A stretch of DNA of 64,000 nt, taken from NCBI RefSeq assembly GCF_002224265.1, contig NZ_CP012881.1, forward strand, positions 1,426,001 through 1,490,000. Reading direction: 5' to 3'. Below, one piece after another: positions 42,011-52,862 of this stretch. The stretch's first letter is position 1, and each line of letters begins with the position of its first letter. Below the pieces are notes generated by a model. The model was not told the DNA's origin and did not search any database. It saw nothing but the letters and a program-made list of their open reading frames with translations. A program made the position numbers and the translations under genes. Source of the DNA: Vibrio vulnificus NBRC 15645 = ATCC 27562. Lineage in GTDB: Bacteria > Pseudomonadota > Gammaproteobacteria > Enterobacterales > Vibrionaceae.

Positions 42011-42952
42011 TTAATCGAGCCCCATATCTTCAATACGTTTGGCAATCAGCCGGCTGCACTCTTCACGCACGACGGAGCGCAACCATTCTTGAGCCGGAGA
42101 ATGTTCACATCTTGGATGCCAAATCATCGAATAATCAAAGGGGGTAAACTGAAACGGCAGCGCTTTCACCACCAAATCGTAGCGCTCGGCAACCAAATAG
42201 GCTAAGTCGGCGGGGACCGTAATGATCAATGGCATGGTGTCCACTATCGCCAGTGCCGCTTCAAGATGATAGGCACGCAGCACCATCTTACGTTGCGGCT
42301 GATCGACTAACGCTTGCTCGATCAGCGCTTTCACGCCATCACTGATGGCAATCATGGCATGGGGATAATACAGATAATCTGCCAGGCTCATCTCTTTCCC
42401 CGCGAGCGGATGCTGTTTGGAAAGCAAACACAGCACCCCCACTCGGCCCAAGACTTCGCTACGCAGCGGTTCAACCGGACCTGTGGGACGGCAAATAGCC
42501 AGATCAGCCCCTTCATAAGTCAACTGATCCGCTAAGCGATCATGTTGCAAAGGAAGAAAATTAAACGACACATTGGGCGCTTCTTGATAGATCCTCGGCA
42601 GAGCAAATGGCAAGATCGTCTGCATCGCGTAATCAGTGGTGGCGATGGTAAACGTTTGAGTACAGCGATGAGGATCAAACTCAGATGGAGAAAGCAATTG
42701 ACGCAACGATTCCAGTGGCTCGCCGAGAGCCCGATCGATCTCCAAGGCTTTTTCAGTCGGTAATAAATGTTGCCCTTCACGCGTAAACAGCGGATCGCCA
42801 AGTAAATCGCGCAGACGCCCCAACACTCGACTCATCGCAGATTGACTGAGATTCAAACGCACTGCGGCTTTGCTGACGCTACTTTCTTCAATTAACACTC
42901 GCAGCGCCACCAGCAAATTCAGATCTCGACGGTAAATCTCTTCCAACTCCAC
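42011..42952 (-). CDS. LysR-family transcriptional regulator (LeuO/NodD-like)
   Basis: A 313-residue regulator. The helix-turn-helix lies in VSKAAVRLNLSQSAMSRVLGRLRD followed by DPLFTREG (within residues 10-60). The effector-binding domain follows. The frame extends upstream to a TTG, but the GTG at 42952 has AGGAG seven bases before it and gives the usual N-terminus (RRDLNLLVALRVL), so I use that. It converges with acuI. Ligand and targets are unknown. Confidence 0.9.
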   Translation of the reverse strand: MELEEIYRRDLNLLVALRVLIEESSVSKAAVRLNLSQSAMSRVLGRLRDLLGDPLFTREGQHLLPTEKALEIDRALGEPLESLRQLLSPSEFDPHRCTQTFTIATTDYAMQTILPFALPRIYQEAPNVSFNFLPLQHDRLADQLTYEGADLAICRPTGPVEPLRSEVLGRVGVLCLLSKQHPLAGKEMSLADYLYYPHAMIAISDGVKALIEQALVDQPQRKMVLRAYHLEAALAIVDTMPLIITVPADLAYLVAERYDLVVKALPFQFTPFDYSMIWHPRCEHSPAQEWLRSVVREECSRLIAKRIEDMGLD

Positions 42953-43105
42953 GTTGAAGCTCCTATCCACGCTCAATGCCTGTGGCAATTGTACTCTTCA
43001 GGCAAAAAAAATCCCGCCTTTCAGCGGGGAAGCCCAAGAAAAATGGGGATAGTGTCGGAATGAAGTGTCGTTAAATTGGTGAGCGTAGGTTTGTTAACAA
43101 AAGCG

Positions 43106-43291
43106 CTAATTCTCTTGTTCTTCAGATGCACCGGACCATCGATGCATCTCAATCCAAATCCCGATGATGGTCGCGCTCATGCCTAAAATGGGCATCAATG
43201 AGGTTTCTGCTGGCGTCCTGAACACGAGTGCACAAAACGAGATGAAGCACAAAACCGAATAAATGGTCAATCTATCTAATGCTGTTAGCAT
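43106..43291 (-). CDS. Small membrane protein, unknown
   Basis: A 61-residue protein with two hydrophobic stretches (about 10-25 and 33-48) and a charged tail. A strong GGAGGGAG ribosome site lies four bases before the ATG, which supports expression. It resembles the other small membrane gene at 43710 in size and layout. I know of no function. Confidence 0.65.
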   Translation of the reverse strand: MLTALDRLTIYSVLCFISFCALVFRTPAETSLMPILGMSATIIGIWIEMHRWSGASEEQEN

Positions 43292-43422
43292 CGCTCCCTC
43301 CGCCAGTTGTTACCAAATTGTTAACTAAAGTTAAAACAAAATGATCGCTTTGCCAAGTGGTTATTGAATATTTTTTCTACGAAAGTAGAATTCACCGCTA
43401 AGTAAGTTAAGAGAATCACATT

Positions 43423-43668
43423 ATGAGCTTTAATCCTGAACTGGCGACCAAGACCTTAGAAGCGGAAGGACTACGCTGCCCAGAGCCAGTAATGATGGTC
43501 AGGAAGACAATTCGAACCATGCAAGACGGTGAGGTTTTATTGGTAAAAGCGGATGATCCATCCACCACCAGAGACATTCCTAGCTTTTGTCGTTTTATGG
43601 ATCACCAACTCATTGCGGCACAAACCGACGAGCTACCCTATCAGTATCTGATTAAAAAAGGCTTATAA
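43423..43668 (+). CDS. tusA: Sulfur carrier protein TusA
   Basis: An 81-residue sulfurtransferase of the SirA/YhhP fold. The persulfide Cys lies in the CPxP motif ([16 protein letters not shown], about residue 19). It relays sulfur from IscS to TusBCD for tRNA 2-thiouridine modification. The length is standard. A terminator follows 13 bp after the stop. Confidence 0.95.
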
Positions 43669-43681
43669 CACGAGATAAAAA

Positions 43682-43707
43682 AAACGGCAGCCACACGGCT
43701 GCCGTTT
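43682..43707. terminator. Terminator after tusA
   Basis: An 11-bp stem (AAACGGCAGCC, loop ACAC) followed by TTTCTTT. It lies between the convergent tusA and 43710 genes and can serve both. Confidence 0.88.
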
Positions 43708-43709
43708 CT

Positions 43710-43970
43710 TTATTGATCGAATTCGATAGTGCGAATTTCCGATTGCAGCTTATTCAACTGCTTTTTCATCGCTCGCATCTCTTCATGCATGGGAATAATG
43801 TGTGCGACTCGAATCCACGCTTCAACAGTCAATCCTGTCAAAATAAAGGATCCCGCCACAATTGGTAGCCACATATCTGTTAAAACCATTGCCAACAAAC
43901 AAAGTGCCAAACCAAAAGTGAATAAATAACTTTGACTTTTTGGGGTCATCCCCATGTAACGTGTCAGCAT
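43710..43970 (-). CDS. Small membrane protein, unknown
   Basis: An 86-residue protein with two membrane helices (about 12-28 and 31-50) and an amphipathic helical C-terminus (EEMRAMKKQLNKLQSEIRTI) that may form a coiled coil. It converges with tusA. No family name is recognised. The protein-like composition and the terminator position support it as a gene. Confidence 0.65.
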   Translation of the reverse strand: MLTRYMGMTPKSQSYLFTFGLALCLLAMVLTDMWLPIVAGSFILTGLTVEAWIRVAHIIPMHEEMRAMKKQLNKLQSEIRTIEFDQ

Positions 43971-44129
43971 AAACTTGCCCTCTCGCTATCATTCACAAGA
44001 ATAAAGTAGCATGACAATCATGACACGGATATGTCCGAGGTCACGCTACAGCAAGATGACGCTAACAATCAGATAATTGGCTGTTATTTACCTGATATTT
44101 ATCTCTATTTTCTGGCTAGGCATCGCGCT

Positions 44130-44684
44130 TTAAAATAAAGCAGCACCGGCCGCTAACGCGACAAACAGAGCCGCTGTTACTTTGCGGATTAGCGCCAATG
44201 GCAATTTGTCTGCGGACAACTTACCAATCAAAACCACAGGAGCATTGGCCAGCAACATACCAATGGTGGTTCCTAACACAACCCAAGTCAGCGCGTCTGC
44301 ATACTGCGCCCCTAGAATAGAAGTTGCGATCTGCGTTTTATCGCCAATCTCAGCGATAAAGAAAGCAATAAAACTGGCCACAAAAGGACCGCGATTGGAA
44401 ATCTCTTCTTCGTCATCCAACTTATCAGGAATCAACACCCACCCCGCCATGGCTAAGAAACTGACCACCACCACCCACTTCAACACGTCGGGAGAAAGAT
44501 AATCGGCAACCACCACCCCCAGCCAAGCTGCAAGGGCATGGTTAGCGATCGTCGCGAAAAAGATCGCAGCAATGATTGGGATCGGTTTGCGGTAACGGCT
44601 GGCTAACAGCAGGGACAACAATTGAGTTTTATCGCCAATTTCGGCTAAGGCGACAGTAGTAATTGAAATAGCTAAAACGCTCAC
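44130..44684 (-). CDS. mneA: Manganese exporter MneA (UPF0016/GDT1 family)
   Basis: A 184-residue, six-helix membrane protein with the two family signature motifs EIGDKTQ, one in each half (TTVALAEIGDKTQLLSLLLA and FFIAEIGDKTQIATSI). This family (TMEM165/Gdt1) exports Mn2+ or exchanges Ca2+/Mn2+, and the Vibrio member is a Mn2+ exporter. The start is GTG at 44684. A yybP-ykoY manganese riboswitch lies upstream, which fits the function. Confidence 0.9.
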   Translation of the reverse strand: MSVLAISITTVALAEIGDKTQLLSLLLASRYRKPIPIIAAIFFATIANHALAAWLGVVVADYLSPDVLKWVVVVSFLAMAGWVLIPDKLDDEEEISNRGPFVASFIAFFIAEIGDKTQIATSILGAQYADALTWVVLGTTIGMLLANAPVVLIGKLSADKLPLALIRKVTAALFVALAAGAALF

Positions 44685-44754
44685 AACATGCTCATTGGGG
44701 CGGGATAATTATAGTAACCATAGACAAACCCCACGCCCCACCCCGGTTCGTGAT

Positions 44755-44880
44755 GTTTGTCTAAGGTCTTGCTAAACTTGAAAGGCTTCAAGTCTCGAAC
44801 GCCATGGTGATTTGGCACCAATTATGTTGACGGACGAACTCGATGAAAATGGCTTTTCATCCAGTAAGCTACTCCCCAAA
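44755..44880 (-). promoter_or_regulatory. yybP-ykoY manganese riboswitch
   Basis: On the minus strand the leader starts with GGGGAGTAGCTTACTGG (44861-44877), the conserved 5' signature of the yybP-ykoY aptamer. A hairpin (TGAAAAGCCATTTTCA) follows, and then the 3' side around CGTTCGAGACTTGAAGCC. This RNA senses Mn2+ and turns on exporters. The boundary toward mneA is approximate. Confidence 0.8.
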
Positions 44881-45164
44881 GACAGGCGCAATTCTAGCCA
44901 GCTTGCGGCAACATCTCAAGTGCGAAATCCGTCAAAAACTCCCTTTTAGGAAAAATTCAGTCGATAACGCGGTAAAATTCCATTAAACGAGAAAATTGCC
45001 CACGAATTAATCAAGATTAGCTCTACTCCCATGCTGAATATCTGGGTATACTTGATCGTTATTTTATTCAACCGTCATTACCTTCATTCACCCCTGTTGG
45101 CAACTGAAAACCCAACAAAATCGATGAATGAATCCGTAATAAGAGAATCGCGCGAACCTGACTT
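44881..45164. other. Divergent promoter region between mneA and glyQ
   Basis: Noncoding. It should contain the promoters of the riboswitch transcript (minus) and of glyQS (plus). I see no further structured element or gene. Confidence 0.5.
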
Positions 45165-46082
45165 ATGCAAAAATACGATATCAAAACCTTCCAGGGAATG
45201 ATCCTCGCGCTGCAGGATTATTGGGCTCAAAATGGTTGTACCATTGTTCAACCGCTGGATATGGAAGTGGGTGCGGGTACCTCTCACCCAATGACTTGTC
45301 TACGAGCGCTTGGCCCAGAGCCAATGTCGACAGCTTACGTACAACCTTCTCGTCGTCCGACCGATGGCCGTTACGGTGAAAACCCTAACCGTCTACAGCA
45401 CTACTACCAATTCCAAGTTGCGCTAAAACCGTCGCCAGACAATATTCAAGAGTTGTACCTAGGCTCTCTAGAAGTTCTTGGTATTGACCCACTGGTTCAC
45501 GACATTCGCTTCGTGGAAGACAACTGGGAAAACCCAACGCTAGGCGCTTGGGGTTTAGGCTGGGAAGTTTGGCTAAACGGTATGGAAGTGACTCAGTTTA
45601 CTTACTTCCAACAAGTCGGCGGCCTTGAGTGTAAACCGGTTACGGGTGAAATCACTTACGGTATCGAGCGTCTTGCTATGTACATCCAAGAAGTCGATTC
45701 GGTTTACGATCTGACTTGGAACATCGCACCCGATGGTAGCAAGGTGACTTACGGTGATATCTTCCACCAAAACGAAGTAGAACAATCCACTTACAACTTC
45801 GAGCACGCTGATGTGGATTTCCTCTTCAGCTTCTTCGAACAATGTGAGAAAGAGTGTCAAAAACTCCTTGAGCTAGAAAAACCACTACCTCTACCTGCTT
45901 ACGAGCGTATTCTAAAAGCGGCTCACGCGTTCAACCTACTCGATGCTCGCAAAGCGATCTCAGTAACGGAACGCCAACGCTACATCCTGCGCATCCGTAA
46001 CCTGACTAAGTCAGTGGCAGAAGCATACTACGCATCACGCGAAGCACTTGGCTTCCCAATGTGTAAGAAAGAACAAGCGTAA
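45165..46082 (+). CDS. glyQ: Glycyl-tRNA synthetase alpha subunit
   Basis: A 305-residue class II synthetase catalytic subunit that works as alpha2beta2 with GlyS. It starts [20 protein letters not shown] and carries the motifs [37 protein letters not shown] (motif 2) and [14 protein letters not shown] (motif 3). The length is normal. glyS follows after 13 bp. Confidence 0.97.
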   Translation: MQKYDIKTFQGMILALQDYWAQNGCTIVQPLDMEVGAGTSHPMTCLRALGPEPMSTAYVQPSRRPTDGRYGENPNRLQHYYQFQVALKPSPDNIQELYLGSLEVLGIDPLVHDIRFVEDNWENPTLGAWGLGWEVWLNGMEVTQFTYFQQVGGLECKPVTGEITYGIERLAMYIQEVDSVYDLTWNIAPDGSKVTYGDIFHQNEVEQSTYNFEHADVDFLFSFFEQCEKECQKLLELEKPLPLPAYERILKAAHAFNLLDARKAISVTERQRYILRIRNLTKSVAEAYYASREALGFPMCKKEQA

Positions 46083-46095
46083 GAGGTAGAGTAAC

Positions 46096-48162
46096 ATGGC
46101 AAAAGAATTTTTAATCGAGCTAGGTACCGAAGAGCTACCACCAACGCAACTTCGTACTTTGGCGGAAGCCTTCGCGGCTAACTTCGAAGCAGAGCTAAAA
46201 GGCGCTGAACTGACACACGAAGGTGTGAAGTGGTACGCGGCACCTCGTCGCCTAGCACTGAAAGTCACCGCATTAGCTGAAAACCAAGCAGACAAAATCG
46301 TTGAAAAGCGTGGTCCTGCCGTTTCTGCCGCTTTTGATGCGGAAGGTAATGCTACCAAAGCCGCACAAGGTTGGGCTCGTGGTTGTGGTATTACCGTTGA
46401 TCAAGCAGAGCGTATGGTCACCGACAAAGGCGAATGGCTGCTATTCAAACAAGAAGTCAAAGGTCAACCAACGGCTGATATCGTGGTTGAGCTGGCAGCA
46501 AAAGCGCTAGCGGGTCTACCTATCGCAAAACCTATGCGTTGGGGTAACAAAACCACTCAATTTATCCGTCCAGTAAAAACGCTGACGATGCTCATGGGTT
46601 CTGACCTTATCCAAGGCGAAATCCTAGGCGTGGCCTCTGATCGCGTGATTCGTGGTCACCGCTTTATGGGTGAGCGCGAGTTCACTATCGACTCTGCAGA
46701 GCAATACCCAGCGATCCTCGAAGAGCGCGGTAAAGTGATGGCTGATTACGAAGCACGTAAAGCGATCATCCTCGCTGACGCGCAAAAAGCGGCAGCAGCG
46801 ATCGGCGGTATCGCGGATCTCGAAGATGACCTCGTTGAAGAAGTGACTTCTCTAGTTGAATGGCCAGTGGTACTGACGGCGAAATTTGAAGAAGAGTTTC
46901 TAAAAGTGCCGGCTGAAGCGTTGGTTTACACCATGAAAGGTGACCAAAAGTACTTCCCTGTCTACACCGAAGACAAGCAGCTACTACCTAACTTTATCTT
47001 CGTATCAAACATCGAGTCTAAAGAGCCTCGTTATGTGATTGAAGGTAATGAGAAAGTGGTTCGCCCACGTCTTGCAGACGCAGAGTTCTTCTTCAACACT
47101 GACCGTAAGAGCAAGCTAGTCGATCGTCTGCCAATGCTAGAAAACGCGATTTTCCAACAGCAACTTGGCACCATCAAAGACAAAACCGATCGCATCACGG
47201 AACTGGCTGGCTACATTGCTGAGCAAATCGGTGCCGACGTTGAGAAATCAAAGCGCGCAGGTCTACTCGCTAAATGTGACCTCATGACCTCGATGGTATT
47301 CGAATTTACCGATACGCAAGGTGTGATGGGCATGCACTACGCTCGCCACGACGGTGAAGCGGAAGAAGTTGCTGTGGCACTGAACGAGCAATACATGCCT
47401 CGTTTTGCTGGTGACGAACTACCATCAAATGGTGTATCAGCCGCGGTGGCTATGGCAGACAAGCTCGATACTATCGTCGGTATCTTCGGTATTGGTCAAG
47501 CGCCTAAAGGTTCTGACCCATTCGCACTGCGCCGCGCATCTCTAGGTGTACTGCGTATCATCGTTGAATACGGCTACAACCTAGATCTTGTTGACCTAGT
47601 TGCGAAAGCGAAATCACTGTTCGGCGAGCGTTTAACTAACGATAACGTTGAGCAAGAAGTGATTGAGTTTATGCTGGGTCGTTTCCGCGCTTGGTACCAA
47701 GACGAAGGCTTCAGTGTCGACATCATCCAAGCGGTATTGGCACGTCGTCCAACGAAGCCTGCTGACTTTGACCAACGTGTTAAAGCGGTTTCTCACTTCC
47801 GTGAACTGGAAGCGGCAGAAGCACTGGCGGCAGCGAACAAGCGTGTAGGTAACATCCTCGCGAAATTCGATGGCGAGCTAGCAGCAGAAATCGACCTTGC
47901 GCTACTGCAAGAAGACGCAGAGAAAGTACTGGCTGAAAACGTGGAAGTGATGACGGAAGCGCTTGAGCCAGCATTTGCCACTGGTAACTACCAAGAAGCG
48001 CTAAGTAAACTGGCAGACCTTCGCGAACCTGTGGATGCGTTCTTCGATAACGTAATGGTTATGGCTGATGATGAAGCACTGAAGACCAACCGTCTAACGC
48101 TCCTAAACAACCTGCGTAACCTGTTCCTACAGATCGCAGACATTTCTTTGCTTCAAAAGTAA
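46096..48162 (+). CDS. glyS: Glycyl-tRNA synthetase beta subunit
   Basis: A 688-residue tRNA-binding subunit. It starts with the family hallmark [14 protein letters not shown], has HGHRFMG-type [11 protein letters not shown] near residue 190, an HD-domain-like centre ([18 protein letters not shown]) and a C-terminal anticodon-binding DALR-like region. It is co-transcribed with glyQ and ends before a strong terminator. Confidence 0.97.
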   Translation: MAKEFLIELGTEELPPTQLRTLAEAFAANFEAELKGAELTHEGVKWYAAPRRLALKVTALAENQADKIVEKRGPAVSAAFDAEGNATKAAQGWARGCGITVDQAERMVTDKGEWLLFKQEVKGQPTADIVVELAAKALAGLPIAKPMRWGNKTTQFIRPVKTLTMLMGSDLIQGEILGVASDRVIRGHRFMGEREFTIDSAEQYPAILEERGKVMADYEARKAIILADAQKAAAAIGGIADLEDDLVEEVTSLVEWPVVLTAKFEEEFLKVPAEALVYTMKGDQKYFPVYTEDKQLLPNFIFVSNIESKEPRYVIEGNEKVVRPRLADAEFFFNTDRKSKLVDRLPMLENAIFQQQLGTIKDKTDRITELAGYIAEQIGADVEKSKRAGLLAKCDLMTSMVFEFTDTQGVMGMHYARHDGEAEEVAVALNEQYMPRFAGDELPSNGVSAAVAMADKLDTIVGIFGIGQAPKGSDPFALRRASLGVLRIIVEYGYNLDLVDLVAKAKSLFGERLTNDNVEQEVIEFMLGRFRAWYQDEGFSVDIIQAVLARRPTKPADFDQRVKAVSHFRELEAAEALAAANKRVGNILAKFDGELAAEIDLALLQEDAEKVLAENVEVMTEALEPAFATGNYQEALSKLADLREPVDAFFDNVMVMADDEALKTNRLTLLNNLRNLFLQIADISLLQK

Positions 48163-48196
48163 TTCATTACGCTTCGAAGTGATTAAGAGATAAGTA

Positions 48197-48225
48197 AAAG
48201 GGAAGCATCGGCTTCCCTTTTTTGT
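48197..48225. terminator. glyQS terminator
   Basis: A 10-bp stem AAAGGGAAGC-ATCG-GCTTCCCTTT followed by TTTG. It also faces the convergent lipoprotein gene. Confidence 0.9.
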
Positions 48226-48244
48226 TTCTCGGCATCCAAACAGC

Positions 48245-48607
48245 TTAGTTGGTGGCTTCTTGTTCACAGCGAGCAAAGTCATAATGCTCTTCACGACCAC
48301 CGTTCCCTTTGAATCCCATGCGAACAACAAACCCTTGACTCAACAGATCACGCATATCTTCACATGCCCATTCGTATCCGCCTTTCTTAATCGCATGAGT
48401 ATCCCATTGATAACCTTCTGGTACCCAAACGTAGTAATCAATATAGCCTTCATCGGTGACTTTTAAATCTTGGATCTCTTTTAGTTCATTTTGTAATTCT
48501 GCCACCAGCTCTGGGGCTGCTGTTGGTGCACTGGCTTGATAATTCATTGTGTTACACGCGGCTAAGCCTGCCAACATGGTCAATAATAAGCACTTTCTCA
48601 TTTTCAT
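48245..48607 (-). CDS. Putative lipoprotein, unknown function
   Basis: A 120-residue protein with a short hydrophobic signal ending in the lipobox LAAC (Cys about residue 19), so it is probably attached to the outer membrane. The mature part is small and acidic, with WVPEGYQWDTHAIKKGGYEW and two Cys in the C-terminal half that could form a disulfide. The family is not recognised. It converges with glyS. Confidence 0.8.
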   Translation of the reverse strand: MKMRKCLLLTMLAGLAACNTMNYQASAPTAAPELVAELQNELKEIQDLKVTDEGYIDYYVWVPEGYQWDTHAIKKGGYEWACEDMRDLLSQGFVVRMGFKGNGGREEHYDFARCEQEATN

Positions 48608-48905
48608 TGTAATTCCATTTAGTTATGTAATGCGCACGCATAATACATTCACCACGCACATAACAACAAAGCCATATGGCGTTCTAATTTATCAAAATGT
48701 TATATGGATCATCCGCTCTTACATTTGCTGAATTTTTCTTCTTTACCGAGAGCTATTTCGCGGGAAAAAGTTTCAGCTTACGAGCAATTTCACGCTTTTA
48801 CTCTCTGTTACATTCAGGTATGTTCAACTATTACTCTATCAGCCAGCAACGTACTGGCCATTTAGGCACACGAAAGCAATCACAATGAATTAGGTATAAC
48901 AACAA

Positions 48906-50162
48906 ATGCAGTTTTCAAAATTTGGCGAAAAGTTTAATCAGTATTCTGGAATAACCCAATTAATGGACGATCTGAATGATGGCCTGCGCACACCGGGTGC
49001 CATCATGCTCGGAGGAGGCAACCCAGCCGCTATCCCAGCCATGCTCGAATACTTTCACCAAGCCAGCGAAAACATGCTCTCTAACGGCAAACTGCTTGCT
49101 GCACTGGCAAACTACGATGGTCCTCAAGGTAAAGATGTCTTTGTTAAAGCACTGGCACGTTTACTCAAGGAAACCTATGGTTGGAATATCAGTGAAAAGA
49201 ACATCAGTTTGACCAATGGCAGCCAAAGCGGCTTTTTCTACCTGTTTAATCTTTTTGCTGGTCAACAGCCAGACGGCTCACATAAAAAAATCTTGCTACC
49301 GCTGGCGCCAGAATACATTGGCTATGCCGATGCTGGGATTGATGAAGACATATTTGTTTCTTACCGTCCTGAAATTGAGTTGCTCGACAATGGCTTGTTC
49401 AAATACCACGTTGATTTCGAACAACTCAAAGTGGATAACTCTGTCGCTGCGATTTGTGCCTCTCGCCCAACCAACCCAACCGGTAACGTGCTGACAGATG
49501 AAGAAATTCGCAAACTGGATCAGTTAGCCAGAGACAACCATATTCCCCTCATCATTGATAACGCCTACGGTTTACCCTTTCCAAATATTATCTTTGAAGA
49601 TGTTGAACCATTTTGGAATGAAAACACCATTCTGTGCATGAGTTTGTCCAAACTAGGGCTCCCAGGGGTTCGCTGTGGCATCGTCATTGCGAATGAAGCC
49701 GTGACCCAAGCCCTGACCAATATGAATGGCATTATTAGCCTCGCTCCTGGCAGCGTTGGCCCTGCTCTCGGTCACTACATGATAGAAAAGGAAGATCTAC
49801 TGCACCTCAGCTCAGAGGTGATCAAACCGTTCTACCAACAAAAATCGCAACGCGCGGTTGAACTGCTGCAAGCTGCCATGCCCGATGAGCGCTTCCGTAT
49901 CCATAAACCGGAAGGCGCGATTTTCTTATGGTTGTGGTTTGATGAGCTTCCCATCACCACCATGGCGCTTTACCAACGCTTAAAGGCTCGCGGTGTGTTG
50001 ATCGTCCCTGGCGAATACTTCTTTATCGGCCAAGAAGGCGATTGGGAACACGCTCACCAATGTTTACGAATGAACTATGTGCAAGACGATGAGCTCATGC
50101 AGAAAGGCATTGCGATCATTGCTGAAGAGGTCAATCGTGCCTATGCTGAAAGAGAGTCATAG
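48906..50162 (+). CDS. avtA: Valine-pyruvate aminotransferase
   Basis: A 418-residue PLP enzyme of fold type I that transfers amino groups between valine and pyruvate, giving alanine. MLGGGNPAAIP near the N-terminus, ICASRPTNPTGNV, IDNAYGLPFPNI and the PLP-lysine segment CMSLSKLGLPGVRCG are visible. It is typical in length for AvtA. The roughly 300-bp region upstream contains only the divergent promoters. Confidence 0.9.
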   Translation: MQFSKFGEKFNQYSGITQLMDDLNDGLRTPGAIMLGGGNPAAIPAMLEYFHQASENMLSNGKLLAALANYDGPQGKDVFVKALARLLKETYGWNISEKNISLTNGSQSGFFYLFNLFAGQQPDGSHKKILLPLAPEYIGYADAGIDEDIFVSYRPEIELLDNGLFKYHVDFEQLKVDNSVAAICASRPTNPTGNVLTDEEIRKLDQLARDNHIPLIIDNAYGLPFPNIIFEDVEPFWNENTILCMSLSKLGLPGVRCGIVIANEAVTQALTNMNGIISLAPGSVGPALGHYMIEKEDLLHLSSEVIKPFYQQKSQRAVELLQAAMPDERFRIHKPEGAIFLWLWFDELPITTMALYQRLKARGVLIVPGEYFFIGQEGDWEHAHQCLRMNYVQDDELMQKGIAIIAEEVNRAYAERES

Positions 50163-50181
50163 TTCTTAATATCTCTCAATA

Positions 50182-52443
50182 ATGAAAACTGGTTTGCTCA
50201 TGTTCGATGGGCAGGCTGGTTTTCCCTTTTTGCTCTATTTCGTTTGGTGTACATGGATGAATACCTTTCTCAATATAAAGCATCCCCTATTCGCGACGTT
50301 GCTCTTATTTGCATCGATATTCTCGATCACTTTGTGGATTATCCATTTAGTGACCGACGCTAATCTGCGAGAAAAAGAGCTATTGGTGAGCCAAGTCGCG
50401 ATGACTCAAGGCAAAAACTTAGAGAAAGAGCTGCACACCGCGTTGATCGCCTCCACGCAAATTCTTGCCGTCGAAGTGATTCAAAACAACGGTAACATGG
50501 ACAACTTTGAAGAATACGCGCAAGAAATTCTCTCTTTAAGCAAAGTTATCTCCAATCTTCAATTAGCGCCGAATGGCATCATTCAGTCCATTTACCCTCT
50601 AGCTGGCAATGAAAAAGCCATTGGCCATAACTTACTTAAAGACGATGCAAGAAAGAAAGAGGCACTGAATGCGGTGGAGTCAGGTAAGCTCACCCTTGCG
50701 GGCCCTTTCACGCTCAAACAAGGCGGCGTAGGCATGATTGCTCGCCGGCCCGTGTTTCTTAAACAACAAGGTGAAAGCCGGTTTTGGGGATTTGTTTCCG
50801 CGCTCATTTTGTTAGAAAACTTAATTGCCAGTAGCGACCTTCAAGAATTACAGAAAGACAATCTGCATTTTCAACTCTCGCGCATCCACCCCGATACCAA
50901 CCAAGTTGATGCCTTTTATGGTGAGGCGATATCTCAAGACTGGATCAGCAGCAAGGTCACCATTGACGTGCCCAACAATCAGTGGACACTCATCGTTGGC
51001 CTTCCACAAAGCCAGCAACTGTTTGCCTCTGCGTCAGTTCAATTGGCGATTGCCTTAATCATCAGCGGCTTCGCCAGTTTTTGCTTTTTTTACTACATCA
51101 CACTCCCGAAGAAGTTGCAGCACGCCGTGGAGCAAAAGACGTTTCAGCTCAAAAAGCTAGCCAATACCGATATGCTCACTGGGCTGGATAATCGGCGAAA
51201 GTTCACGGATGTGCTTAACCAGATTCTACAAAAACCAGACGCATTGGCGCATCGCCACGCCCTGTTATATCTCGATATTGATAATTTCAAACAGATCAAT
51301 GACCAACTGGGCCACTATGTTGGAGATCAAGTGCTAAAAGTGGTCGCCCAACGCTTGTGCCACCACGTTTCCGATGCGCAATCTATCACACGAATCAGTG
51401 GCGATGAGTTCGCCGTTCTCCTTGAATATCCAGAGTTCGACGGCCTCAAGCTGCGTCTCTCTGCACTGATTGCCGCGCTATCACAATCCAGTGAACATCT
51501 TCCTAACTCTCATCGCTTAACCGTTTCCGTCGGCGTCGTGCTTATTCCACAAGATGGTCAAGACTCCACGACACTGATGAAACATGTCGATTTTGCGATG
51601 TACCAAGCCAAGAGCCAAGGTCGCAACCAATATTGTTTCTTTGATAAGTTCATGAAACTCAGAGACGACGAAAAAATCCAACTCGTTGAAAGTTTGAAGA
51701 TCGCTATTGAACAAAATCATTTTGTGCTTCATTACCAACCGATCTATGACATTCGATCGCACCAGATACATTGCTATGAAGCTCTCGTCCGTTGGCTGCA
51801 CCCAACTAAAGGTTTACTCTATCCCGCAAGCTTTATTGAGCTTGCAGAGCAAAGCGGCTTGATCAACGAGATTGGCGATTGTGTCCTTGCTCAAGCCTGC
51901 CAATTTATTGCACAAGCAGCACCGGAGAAACCGATCGTGTCGATCAACATTTCCGCCAGCCAACTGTCCGAACCTCAACTCTTTGAACGGTTTATCGGCA
52001 TTATCCAGAAGTATGGCGTAGATGCTCATTCACTGAAGTTTGAGCTAACAGAAACCACCTTGATGCAGAACATTCAGGCCTGTACCAATATCTTGCTCAA
52101 ATTTAAACAACTGGGTATACAGATAGCGATTGATGATTTTGGTACGGGTTACTCATCATTAGCGGTGTTGAAAGACGTGCCAGCCAACTATTTAAAAATT
52201 GATAAGTCGTTTATCGACCAAATAAATTCCAATATCGGCGATCAAAAGGTCGCGCAAAGCATCATTACTTTGGCGCATCATCTAGATATGCAGGTGATAG
52301 CGGAAGGGGTGGAGCAGATTGAGCAAGAAGAGTTACTTGCTCAATTTCAATGTGATTTTGGGCAAGGCTACCTATTTGGTCGCCCTGCCCCTCTCGACTC
52401 AATAAGAGCCAACACCAAGAGCATTAATTCTCAAGCAGTTTAG
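50182..52443 (+). CDS. CHASE-GGDEF-EAL cyclic-di-GMP enzyme
   Basis: A membrane-bound signalling protein of 753 residues. Helix one (about 34-57), a periplasmic CHASE-type sensor (about 75-280, with [23 protein letters not shown]), helix two (about 285-306), a GGDEF domain (327-490) and an EAL domain (505-745) follow in order. The cyclase signature is SGDEF (406-410) rather than GGDEF, and no RxxD inhibitory site is seen. The EAL half keeps YEALVRW (EAL at 533-535), [18 protein letters not shown] and LKIDKSF, so phosphodiesterase activity is likely. The start is uncertain; an ATG at 50257 would drop 25 residues. Its last 20 bases overlap the convergent heat-shock gene. Confidence 0.9.
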   Translation: MKTGLLMFDGQAGFPFLLYFVWCTWMNTFLNIKHPLFATLLLFASIFSITLWIIHLVTDANLREKELLVSQVAMTQGKNLEKELHTALIASTQILAVEVIQNNGNMDNFEEYAQEILSLSKVISNLQLAPNGIIQSIYPLAGNEKAIGHNLLKDDARKKEALNAVESGKLTLAGPFTLKQGGVGMIARRPVFLKQQGESRFWGFVSALILLENLIASSDLQELQKDNLHFQLSRIHPDTNQVDAFYGEAISQDWISSKVTIDVPNNQWTLIVGLPQSQQLFASASVQLAIALIISGFASFCFFYYITLPKKLQHAVEQKTFQLKKLANTDMLTGLDNRRKFTDVLNQILQKPDALAHRHALLYLDIDNFKQINDQLGHYVGDQVLKVVAQRLCHHVSDAQSITRISGDEFAVLLEYPEFDGLKLRLSALIAALSQSSEHLPNSHRLTVSVGVVLIPQDGQDSTTLMKHVDFAMYQAKSQGRNQYCFFDKFMKLRDDEKIQLVESLKIAIEQNHFVLHYQPIYDIRSHQIHCYEALVRWLHPTKGLLYPASFIELAEQSGLINEIGDCVLAQACQFIAQAAPEKPIVSINISASQLSEPQLFERFIGIIQKYGVDAHSLKFELTETTLMQNIQACTNILLKFKQLGIQIAIDDFGTGYSSLAVLKDVPANYLKIDKSFIDQINSNIGDQKVAQSIITLAHHLDMQVIAEGVEQIEQEELLAQFQCDFGQGYLFGRPAPLDSIRANTKSINSQAV

Positions 52444-52858
52444 TGCCACCAATGGCAATTTTACGTGGTTGCATCGCTTCTGGAATTTCACGCACCAAAT
52501 CGATGTGCAGTAAGCCATTTTCCATCGATGCACCCACCACTTTGACGTAATCCGCTAGCTGGAATTTACGCTCAAAGTCGCGCTCTGCAATGCCTTGATA
52601 AACGTAGTTTTTGCCTTCTTCGGCTTTGCGTTCACCCTTCACGATCAACATGTTTTCGTTTTGCGTCAAATCGAGCTGATCTTCAGCAAAACCTGCAACT
52701 GCCATCGTAATGCGGTAGTTGTGCTCATCTTTTTGCTCAATGTTGTACGGAGGGTAACCGCCAGAACTGTTTTTGGCTGCGCTGGCTTCCATCAGGTTGA
52801 ACAGACGGTCAAAACCAATCGCATTACGGTATAGTGGTGAGAAATCTACATTACGCAT
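52424..52858 (-). CDS. ibpA: Small heat-shock protein, IbpA/Hsp20 family
   Basis: A 144-residue holdase chaperone. It starts [20 protein letters not shown] as in IbpA, has the alpha-crystallin domain (about 35-125; [10 protein letters not shown] and [14 protein letters not shown]) and a C-terminal IxI/V-type region (PRKIAIGG). It keeps unfolding proteins soluble under heat stress. A ROSE-like hairpin covers its ribosome site. It overlaps the 3' end of the GGDEF-EAL gene by 20 bp, tail to tail. Confidence 0.92.
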   Translation of the reverse strand: MRNVDFSPLYRNAIGFDRLFNLMEASAAKNSSGGYPPYNIEQKDEHNYRITMAVAGFAEDQLDLTQNENMLIVKGERKAEEGKNYVYQGIAERDFERKFQLADYVKVVGASMENGLLHIDLVREIPEAMQPRKIAIGGTKLLEN

Positions 52859-52862
52859 AATC

